Positions 6,240-11,541 of a stretch of DNA of 11,541 bases are shown piece after piece. The translations under genes and the position numbers were made by a program. The stretch is taken from contig JALVLX010000122.1 in NCBI GenBank assembly GCA_027032855.1, positions 1 through 11,541 of the forward strand, read 5' to 3'. The first letter of the stretch is position 1. Each line of letters starts with the position of its first letter. Source of the stretch: Flavobacteriales bacterium (GTDB taxonomy: Bacteria; Bacteroidota; Bacteroidia; Flavobacteriales; Flavobacteriaceae). The notes beneath the pieces were generated by a model that ran no database searches, had not been told where the DNA came from, and saw nothing but the letters and a program-made list of their open reading frames with translations.

Positions 6240-7169
6240 ATGAAATATTTTTGGCAAGCCTTACCAGATAAAACTAAAGGTTATATATTGACCTTGATTA
6301 GTGTACTGGCAGTTTCCAATGTTTATATTTTCAGCAAAGCTGCTTTACAAGAACTGAAATTACCTCAATTCGGGTTTTATTGGTTTGCCATAGGCTTAAT
6401 TTTAAGCTTAGTATTTGCGCTACAACAAAAATCATTTAAAAAAGTCAAAGAATTTTCCAAGCGGGATTTTTTACTACTACTGTTATTTGGTTTGATTGAG
6501 GTGGCTTCTACAACATTTTTCTTCAAAGCCATCAATACGATGCCAAATCCGGCGATTGTTGCTTTTATGGGAAATTTAACGCCGGTTTTTGTTTTGATTT
6601 TGGGATTTGTTATTTTAAAAGAACGCTTCAACAAACTTGAAATAGTAGGTATTTTTTTAACCTTATCTGCTGCCTTTTTACTGAGTTATAACCCAAAATG
6701 GATAAAACCGGAAGAAATTTTCATTGATGGTAGTATTTATATTTTACTTTTTGCTTTATTTGGTGCTTCAAGTGCCATATTGATGAAGCTGAATGTGGTA
6801 AAGTTTACACCGATTTTGTTAACAATTAACAGAATCCTTTATCTGTTTTTGTTTTCTCTATTGATGATGAAAATTCAAGGACTTTCTTTTCATATTTCGG
6901 GTTCAGCACTTAAAAATGTGATAATTGGCGCATTTCTCGGTCCTTTTTTGACGGCCACTGCAGGATTATACGCCATAAAATATATTGAAGTCAGCCGTAA
7001 ATCAATTTTATCATCAACAAAAGGGCTTTTTGTACTGGTTGGCAGTTATTTTTATTTTAACAAGATACCGGGTGGTTTGCAGATTTTAGGAGGACTTTTA
7101 TCCATTTTGGGAGTGATTCTAATTATTATGGGGAGGCAACTATTATTACGAAAAAATACAAAAAAATAA
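6240..7169 (+). CDS. EamA/DMT superfamily membrane transporter
   Basis: This 309-residue protein is almost entirely hydrophobic, with about ten membrane helices arranged as two EamA halves (roughly 12-145 and 160-295). The first half ends with the characteristic NPAIVAFMGNLTPVFVLILGFVILKERF. The second half repeats the pattern in weaker form, with KYIEVSRKSILSSTKGLFVLVGSYFYFNKIPGGLQILGG. Members of the drug/metabolite transporter superfamily move amino acids, nucleotides and other small solutes across the inner membrane. The substrate cannot be told from sequence. A TTG start at 6219 would add seven residues (FLLLFI), but the ATG at 6240 gives a normal cytoplasmic N-terminus and I prefer it. 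TTACTTTG at 6208-6215 is one base off the -7 consensus and could serve as promoter just behind the palindrome. Neighbouring genes give no hint of function. Confidence 0.88.
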   Translation: MKYFWQALPDKTKGYILTLISVLAVSNVYIFSKAALQELKLPQFGFYWFAIGLILSLVFALQQKSFKKVKEFSKRDFLLLLLFGLIEVASTTFFFKAINTMPNPAIVAFMGNLTPVFVLILGFVILKERFNKLEIVGIFLTLSAAFLLSYNPKWIKPEEIFIDGSIYILLFALFGASSAILMKLNVVKFTPILLTINRILYLFLFSLLMMKIQGLSFHISGSALKNVIIGAFLGPFLTATAGLYAIKYIEVSRKSILSSTKGLFVLVGSYFYFNKIPGGLQILGGLLSILGVILIIMGRQLLLRKNTKK

Positions 7170-7209
7170 ACTTGTATCACAAATTACAATAATATTCAAC
7201 AAAAATTTT

Positions 7210-7217
7210 TACTTTTG
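7210..7217 (+). promoter_or_regulatory. Likely -7 element for the PLP-enzyme gene
   Basis: TACTTTTG matches TAnnTTTG and is followed by a leader of about 55 bases up to the ATG at 7279. The -33 region has only a weak TTA at 7184-7186. Within the leader, TATGCT (7225-7230) and AGCATA (7256-7261) could pair across a 25-base loop. That is too weak to call a riboswitch or attenuator. Confidence 0.5.
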
Positions 7218-7278
7218 CATAGTTTATGCTATTAAGATTTTAGCAAAACGAAACAGCATAGAATTAAATTGGTAACAA

Positions 7279-8319
7279 ATGAGAAATAATCAAAAGATTG
7301 TTGACAATGTACTTGACCTTATTGGCGATACGCCATTGGTCAGATTGAACAAAGTAACTGAAAATTTAACCGGTAATTTTTACGGGAAATTAGAATCCTT
7401 TAATCCCGGAGATTCAGTTAAAGACAGAATTGCAAAATATATTATTGATAAAGCGGAAGAAGAGGGATTACTCAAGCCCGGTGATACAATTATTGAGACT
7501 ACTTCCGGTAATACCGGCTTTAGTTTAGCCATGCTGGGAGCCGTTCGCGGTTACAAAGTGATGTTGGCTGTAAAAGACAAAGCAACCGAAGATAAAATTA
7601 ATATGCTCAAGACCATGGGAGCAGAGGTGTATGTTTGTCCTTCAGAAGTGGCGGCTGATGACCCGCGTTCATATTATTCTGTGGCACAGCGTTTACATGA
7701 GGAAAATCCCGGTTCTCTTTATGTCAATCAATATTTTAATGAATTGAATATAAAAGCTCACTATTTTTCTTCAGGTGTTGAAATATGGGAGCAAACGGAA
7801 GGTAAAGTAACGCATGTGATTGCTTGTGCTGCAACAGGAGGAACAATTTCCGGAATTGCCCGGTATTTGAAAGAAAAAAATCCTGAAATAAAAATACTTG
7901 GTGTTGATGCTTACGGTTCAGCTTTAAAAAAATATCATGAAACCGGAATTTTCGATACCAATGAAATCTATTCATACCGTATTGAAGGTTTAGGTAAAAA
8001 TCTAATTCCAACCGCTACGGATTTTGATTTGATTGATACATTTATGAAAGTAACCGACGAAAATGCCGCATACAAAGCACGGGAATTGGCACTCAAAGAA
8101 GGTATATTTGCAGGTTACACCAGTGGGGCTGCTTTAGAAGCGGCGCATTTGTACAACAAAGCCGGATATTTTGATGAAAACAGTCACGTTGTGTTAATGT
8201 TCCCTGACCATGGGTCGCGTTATATGGGAAAAATTTACAGTGACAAATGGATGATAGCACAAGGTTTTACTAAGTTTTTAACCACTGAACATAAGAAAGA
8301 AGTGGAATACATAAAATAG
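7279..8319 (+). CDS. PLP-dependent cysteine synthase / cystathionine beta-synthase family enzyme
   Basis: This is a fold type II PLP enzyme of 346 residues. K48 in NPGDSVKDR is the expected Schiff-base lysine. TSGNTG (75-80) is the loop holding the amino acid substrate. ATGGT (185-189) is the phosphate-binding loop, where most relatives have GTGGT. Two stretches resemble cystathionine beta-synthase more than CysK or CysM: NQYFNELNIKAHY (150-162), and the C-terminal part running from EGLGKNLIPTA to SRYMGKIYSDKWM. If that is right, it condenses serine or an activated serine with homocysteine to make cystathionine; otherwise it makes cysteine from O-acetylserine and sulfide. There is no C-terminal CBS (Bateman) regulatory domain and no heme-binding N-terminal extension. 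It stands alone, with its own likely promoter and a strong terminator. No gene for the next transsulfuration step is in view, so the exact reaction stays open. Confidence 0.88.
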   Translation: MRNNQKIVDNVLDLIGDTPLVRLNKVTENLTGNFYGKLESFNPGDSVKDRIAKYIIDKAEEEGLLKPGDTIIETTSGNTGFSLAMLGAVRGYKVMLAVKDKATEDKINMLKTMGAEVYVCPSEVAADDPRSYYSVAQRLHEENPGSLYVNQYFNELNIKAHYFSSGVEIWEQTEGKVTHVIACAATGGTISGIARYLKEKNPEIKILGVDAYGSALKKYHETGIFDTNEIYSYRIEGLGKNLIPTATDFDLIDTFMKVTDENAAYKARELALKEGIFAGYTSGAALEAAHLYNKAGYFDENSHVVLMFPDHGSRYMGKIYSDKWMIAQGFTKFLTTEHKKEVEYIK

Positions 8320-8342
8320 TTTTTTGTTTTCATAATAATGAC

Positions 8343-8379
8343 AAATAAGCCACTTGAAAAAAACTCAAGTGGCTTATTT
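8343..8379. terminator. Two-way intrinsic terminator between convergent genes
   Basis: AAATAAGCCACTTGA (8343-8357) and TCAAGTGGCTTATTT (8365-8379) form a perfect 15-base-pair stem with a 7-base loop. T residues follow on the plus strand (8377-8382), and the matching A residues on the left give a short U run for the minus strand. It lies 23 bases after the PLP-enzyme stop and 22 bases beyond the stop of the minus-strand CCG protein, so it can serve both. Confidence 0.92.
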
Positions 8380-8401
8380 TTATATTGGAAAACGTTTAAA
8401 A

Positions 8402-9193
8402 CTAATCTTTTACACCTTCAATTAATATTTCGGCTATATCCAAAACTTTAACTTCCTGTTCTTTGTTATAGTGTTTGACCCCGTCTGTAATCATGGTATT
8501 ACAAAAAGCACATGCCGTTGCAATAATTTTAGGATTTACTTCCAAAGCTTCACGGGTACGCATCACAAAAATTTCTTCTTTTTGCGGTTCAGCTTCTTTA
8601 AACATCTGTGCGCCTCCGGCACCACAACAAACAGAATTTTCTTTGTGATGTGCCATTTCTTTGATGTCAATTTCCAATTGATGCAGGACGTCTCGTGGCG
8701 CTTCGTATTGTCCGTTACTTCGGCCTAAATAACAAGGGTCATGGTAAGTGATGTCAATGCCGTTATATTTTCCGCCTTCTACTTTGAGTTTACCTTCGTT
8801 TAATAACGATTGCAACAATTCGGTATGATGATAAACTTCATATTTACCGCCTAATTCCGGATATTCATTTTTAAATGTATTGTAACAGTGCGGACAAGTC
8901 GTAACTATTTTTTTGACATTGTATGCGTTCATGACTTCAATATTCATGGCTGCTTGCATCTGAAACAAAAATTCATTACCGGCACGTTTGGCCGGGTCGC
9001 CGGTACAGCTTTCTTCGGTGCCGAGAACGGCAAAGTCAACACCGGCTTTATTTAAAAGTTTGGTAAAAGCTTTGGTAATTTTTTTGGCTCTATCGTCAAA
9101 ACTGCCGGCGCAACCTACCCAAAATAAGATTTCGGGTTCTTTACCTTCGGCAGCGAGCTCCGCCATGGTTCTTACTTTTATTTTTTCTGACAT
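8402..9193 (-). CDS. (Fe-S)-binding protein with two CCG domains (heterodisulfide reductase B/LutA-like)
   Basis: The 263-residue protein carries two cysteine-rich CCG domains of the type found in HdrB/HdrD, GlpC and LutA. The first has C28 (VGCAGS), C63 (SCTGD) and C100-x2-C103 (TCPHC). The second has C154 (DPCYLG), C189-C190 (VCCGAGG) and C228-x2-C231 (ACAFC). In HdrB such motifs bind unusual iron-sulfur clusters. The first domain has one cysteine where the consensus has two, so the two domains may not be equivalent. The protein is soluble, with no signal peptide or membrane helix, and lacks a ferredoxin domain of its own. It probably works with an electron-carrying partner. In other Bacteroidota I recall a ferredoxin-type partner gene next door, but none is present here. 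The upstream neighbour is an unrelated lipoprotein gene 85 bases away. Its substrate cannot be assigned. Confidence 0.88.
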   Translation of the reverse strand: MSEKIKVRTMAELAAEGKEPEILFWVGCAGSFDDRAKKITKAFTKLLNKAGVDFAVLGTEESCTGDPAKRAGNEFLFQMQAAMNIEVMNAYNVKKIVTTCPHCYNTFKNEYPELGGKYEVYHHTELLQSLLNEGKLKVEGGKYNGIDITYHDPCYLGRSNGQYEAPRDVLHQLEIDIKEMAHHKENSVCCGAGGAQMFKEAEPQKEEIFVMRTREALEVNPKIIATACAFCNTMITDGVKHYNKEQEVKVLDIAEILIEGVKD

Positions 9194-9210
9194 GAAACTA
9201 ACTTTTGAAA

Positions 9211-9218
9211 CAAATATA
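9211..9218 (-). promoter_or_regulatory. Likely -7 element of the CCG-protein gene
   Basis: On the minus strand the sequence reads TATATTTG, a full match to TAnnTTTG, ending 17 bases before the ATG (9193). The expected leader is about 10-13 bases. No TTG is found 17-23 bases further upstream, so the -33 box is not evident. It sits in the 85-base gap after the lipoprotein gene, which shows no clear terminator. Confidence 0.5.
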
Positions 9219-9278
9219 AAAAAAAACTATCACATGAAAGGTGCTATTTTACCTAAAAAGTTATTCCGTTTTTGGAAG

Positions 9279-10004
9279 CTAAAACGTATTGCAATCAATA
9301 GTGTAGGAGAGGGGTATAGTGTCATTTGTATTGGTATGTAAATCAAACATTTTATAACATGCCGTACAAGCATTTGTGTTTGCAAAATATTTAAAATACA
9401 TAATCATGTCCGAATCCGGTCTGGCAGTTAAATAATAAAGTGTATCGATATTTTCGCTTCTTATAGTCACTTTTCTGTCAGGGTCAAACGGTAAACTGCC
9501 GGGTGCAAGTGAAGCGAATGATGTTAAATTATGATTAAAATTATTTAGCACACTAACATTTACTTTTAAAATACTAGGAATGTACGCATTAACATTAATA
9601 TTGATGTCAGTATCCGGTTCAACATAAATTCTATTTTGATAAATTTCTAATTCGTTATTGTTCAAAATTTCAATCTTATAATGCTTGTTATTGTTGGGAT
9701 TATTTTCAATTGTAACAAAATAATTGATGTCATTGTTTGCTTGATATTCCAATTTAAATTTGCCGTTGATATCACTTGTGGTTGAGTCAACTTTTACACC
9801 GTAAGTATGGTTAGGATAAGTATTTTGAGAATGTATTTCAAAAAGATTGACTGTCACATCCGGTGAGGCTACATTTCTAAAAATATCCTGACTTGTGCCG
9901 CTTATTACAATTGTGTGATTTTCCTGTACATCTTTATGGGTGCAAGAAAAGTATAGCAGAAACAAAAAAATGCTGAAAAAGTGATATGTTTTTTTAATCT
10001 CCAT
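9279..10004 (-). CDS. Putative outer-membrane or periplasmic lipoprotein of unknown function
   Basis: I do not recognise a named family. The ATG at 10004 gives 241 residues with a clear lipoprotein signal: MEIKK, a hydrophobic stretch (7-19) and a lipobox ending FSC with C21 as the lipidated residue. A longer frame to 10088 exists, but it would bury this signal 28 residues in, so I reject it. After C21 come THKD, then about 80 residues that look like a small beta-sandwich: VISGTSQD, a run to YGVKVDSTTSDINGKFKLEYQ and NYFVTIEN. This is the pattern of carboxypeptidase-regulatory-like domains common in Bacteroidota surface proteins. The rest is rich in Asn and Ile, and the tail carries C213-x2-C216 and C238, which could form a disulfide or bind metal. 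It overlaps the upstream membrane protein gene by 11 bases and is probably translated with it. Confidence 0.72.
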   Translation of the reverse strand: MEIKKTYHFFSIFLFLLYFSCTHKDVQENHTIVISGTSQDIFRNVASPDVTVNLFEIHSQNTYPNHTYGVKVDSTTSDINGKFKLEYQANNDINYFVTIENNPNNNKHYKIEILNNNELEIYQNRIYVEPDTDININVNAYIPSILKVNVSVLNNFNHNLTSFASLAPGSLPFDPDRKVTIRSENIDTLYYLTARPDSDMIMYFKYFANTNACTACYKMFDLHTNTNDTIPLSYTIDCNTF

Positions 10005-10497
10005 AAAGTTGCAATAATCTTTTTGTTGTGCCGATTGAAAAAAATATTGAAAATACGACAGTGGCCAATACAAATGCAATGTACTCAATAATAGAATCAG
10101 TAGAAAAAAGATTTTGTATGATATTTTCGGAATTTAATAAAGTAAAAAATCTATTAAGTATAATAAAAACAAAGCCTCCGATTGCAAAAGCAGTGATATA
10201 CCGGATAAAAAATATTGATTTCTTTTTTTTGAGTTGCATCCAATTATTTTCGTCTTGTATTTTTATATTTTTACTGTTAATGGCCAGCATGATGTAAACA
10301 GCAAAACCAATAATACCGCCAATTACAGTTGCAACTATATATTTTAATGTTTTATATTCAATTATTGTATTGAAACCTAATTGATGCCTGTGTATGGAAT
10401 TAGTGACAAATTGATAGGTAATCACCGCCAAGATTATACCTATAATATAATATGTTATAAGGACTAAATATTTTTGGTCTTTAATTTTTTTCCACAT
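9994..10497 (-). CDS. Four-helix membrane protein of unknown function
   Basis: I do not recognise this 167-residue protein. It has four hydrophobic segments at about 10-31, 51-72, 95-117 and 135-156. They are joined by a short charged loop (32-50), a basic Lys-rich loop (73-94, with LKKKK at 89-93) and a polar loop (118-134). The basic N-terminus (MWKKIKDQK), the Lys-rich second loop and the TTKR tail suggest that both ends and that loop face the cytoplasm. No catalytic motif is visible. The gene begins 40 bases after the lpdA stop and its stop lies 11 bases inside the lipoprotein gene, so the two form a small coupled pair. Read-through from lpdA is possible because no terminator is visible between them. 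Its AT-rich codons differ from the more GC-rich lpdA, which may only reflect lower expression. Confidence 0.68.
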   Translation of the reverse strand: MWKKIKDQKYLVLITYYIIGIILAVITYQFVTNSIHRHQLGFNTIIEYKTLKYIVATVIGGIIGFAVYIMLAINSKNIKIQDENNWMQLKKKKSIFFIRYITAFAIGGFVFIILNRFFTLLNSENIIQNLFSTDSIIEYIAFVLATVVFSIFFSIGTTKRLLQLYGD

Positions 10498-10537
10498 GCC
10501 CCCATTGTTTTAGAAAAACCATGTTAATTAAAGAAAT

Positions 10538-11541
10538 TTACAAATGAATCACCTCATCATAAGCAGCCGCAACAGCTTCCATAACCGCTTCACTCATGGT
10601 AGGGTGGGGGTGAATACTTTTGAGTAGCGTATGCCCTGTGGCTTCCGCTTTACGGGCGGCTACTATTTCGGCAATCATTTCGGTAACGTTGGCGCCAATC
10701 ATGTGTACGCCTAAAATTTCATCGTATTTTTTATCGATAATCACTTTGACAAAACCTTCGCTGTGTCCGGCAGCTTTGGCTTTACCACTGGCAGTAAACG
10801 GGAATTTACCAACGCGCACCTCGTAGCCTGCTTCAACGGCTTGCTTTTCGGTATAGCCGGTAGAGGCAATTTCGGGCGATGTATAAACGGCTCCCGGAAT
10901 ATTGTTGTAATCAATAGGTTCGGGGTCTAAACCGGCGATTTTTTCAACGCAAGTAATACCTTCTGCCGAAGCAACATGTGCTAGTGCCGGTGTATTAATC
11001 ACATCACCAATGGCGTAATAGCCGGGTTTGTTGGTGCGGTAAAATTCATCTACTACAATTTTGTCTTTTTCAATTTCAATACCGGCTTCTTCCAAACCTA
11101 TGTCTTCAATGTTTGATTTGATACCAACTGCCGATAAAACAATATCTGCAGTCAATTCTTGCTCACCTTTTTTAGTTTTAACTATGGCTTTTACACCGTC
11201 ACCGGACGTATCAACAGATACCAATTCCGATTTGGTCATGACTTTGATTTTTGATTTTTTAAACGAACGGGCTAGTTGTCTGGAAACTTCTTCATCTTCC
11301 AAAGGTACAATTCTGTCCAAATATTCTACAATAGTTACTTCGGTACCAATTGAGTTATAAAAGTGTGCAAACTCCACTCCGATAGCACCGGAGCCTACAA
11401 CTATCATAGACTTGGGTTGTTTTTCCAAGGTCATAGCTTGTCGGTACCCGATAACTTTTTCGCCGTCAATAGGCAGGTTTGGTAATTGTCTGGCACGTGC
11501 GCCGGTAGCTATGATGATATGATCGGCATGAACATCAGATT
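10538..11541 (-). CDS. lpdA: Dihydrolipoamide dehydrogenase (E3), 5' end outside the window
   Basis: This flavoprotein reoxidises the dihydrolipoyl group of 2-oxoacid dehydrogenase complexes and the glycine cleavage system, passing electrons to NAD. The reading frame is open to the right edge, so about 333 C-terminal residues are present and roughly 130-135 are missing, including the FAD-binding N-terminus and the redox-active CxxxxC. Visible parts are IIIATGAR near 11505, the NAD-binding GSGAIG (11378-11395), AIGD of the second FAD contact (11003-11014) and the dimerisation domain ending in HPHPTMSE (near 10610), whose second His is the catalytic base acting across the dimer. An internal ATG at 11434 is not the start, because conserved sequence continues upstream of it. 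Acyltransferase (E2) genes are not in the window, so the complex it serves cannot be told. Confidence 0.95.
   Translation of the reverse strand, partial: SDVHADHIIIATGARARQLPNLPIDGEKVIGYRQAMTLEKQPKSMIVVGSGAIGVEFAHFYNSIGTEVTIVEYLDRIVPLEDEEVSRQLARSFKKSKIKVMTKSELVSVDTSGDGVKAIVKTKKGEQELTADIVLSAVGIKSNIEDIGLEEAGIEIEKDKIVVDEFYRTNKPGYYAIGDVINTPALAHVASAEGITCVEKIAGLDPEPIDYNNIPGAVYTSPEIASTGYTEKQAVEAGYEVRVGKFPFTASGKAKAAGHSEGFVKVIIDKKYDEILGVHMIGANVTEMIAEIVAARKAEATGHTLLKSIHPHPTMSEAVMEAVAAAYDEVIHL

Noticed and set aside
7225..7261. Possible riboswitch or attenuator in the leader of the PLP-enzyme gene
   Set aside because: Only a 6-base arm pair with a 25-base loop is visible. There is no SAM riboswitch core or terminator hairpin.
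8471..9341. Plus-strand open frames opposite the CCG protein (8471-8728 and 8988-9341)
   Set aside because: Both are antisense to a gene with eight conserved cysteines. Their products are low-complexity shadows with no recognisable domain, and the second runs through the promoter gap into the lipoprotein end.
10005..10088. Longer start (10088) for the lipoprotein gene
   Set aside because: It adds 28 residues in front of a complete lipoprotein signal peptide and lies deep within the upstream membrane protein gene. The ATG at 10004 explains the protein better.
10028..11360. Plus-strand open frames opposite the membrane protein and lpdA (10028-10297, 10620-10826, 11061-11360)
   Set aside because: They mirror codon bias of the true minus-strand genes. 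lpdA motifs are unmistakable in the other frame, and none of the shadows has a promoter or family match.

Overview
The window is an AT-rich chromosomal segment that reads as Bacteroidota, probably close to Flavobacteriia. The evidence is a fused LpxC-FabZ gene, the order lpxD, lpxC-fabZ, lpxA, efp, sucD, several promoters of the Bacteroidota type (TAnnTTTG, sometimes with an upstream TTG), the lack of clear Shine-Dalgarno sites, and a lipoprotein whose signal peptide ends in F-S-C. The assignment is inferred from gene content and motifs; no database comparison was possible.

Left part (1-4967, plus strand). A family 2 glycosyltransferase with a C-terminal membrane anchor is followed by the lipid A initiation genes lpxD, lpxC-fabZ and lpxA, then by efp for elongation factor P. 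From lpxD on, the genes overlap by 4 bases or lie 4-20 bases apart, so they look like one operon. It appears to start from its own promoter, whose -7 element lies only 5 bases before the lpxD ATG. LpxA (first acylation), the LpxC half (deacetylation) and LpxD (second acylation) are consecutive on the UDP-GlcNAc branch. The FabZ half acts on the same 3-hydroxyacyl-ACP pool that LpxA and LpxD draw on.

Middle (4968-8319, plus strand). A 274-base spacer rich in short direct, inverted and tandem heptad repeats precedes sucD (succinyl-CoA ligase alpha subunit, TCA cycle). A 31-base palindrome with a T-rich tail then separates sucD from an EamA/DMT-type membrane transporter. Next comes a PLP-dependent enzyme of the cysteine synthase/cystathionine beta-synthase family with its own likely promoter. 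A strong two-way terminator at 8343-8379 closes this half.

Right part (8402-11541, minus strand). Read in their own direction these are: a 5'-truncated dihydrolipoamide dehydrogenase gene (lpdA, running off the right edge), a four-helix membrane protein of unknown function, a lipoprotein of unknown function overlapping it by 11 bases, and a protein with two CCG (heterodisulfide-reductase-type) domains that has its own -7 element.

Most of the window is core metabolism and envelope biogenesis. I found no CRISPR array, RNA gene, insertion sequence, phage or defence system. The items most worth a second look are the PGKGP-type loop in EF-P, the apparently leaderless lpxD promoter, the repeat-filled efp-sucD spacer, the 31-base palindrome, and the uncharacterised membrane protein/lipoprotein pair.
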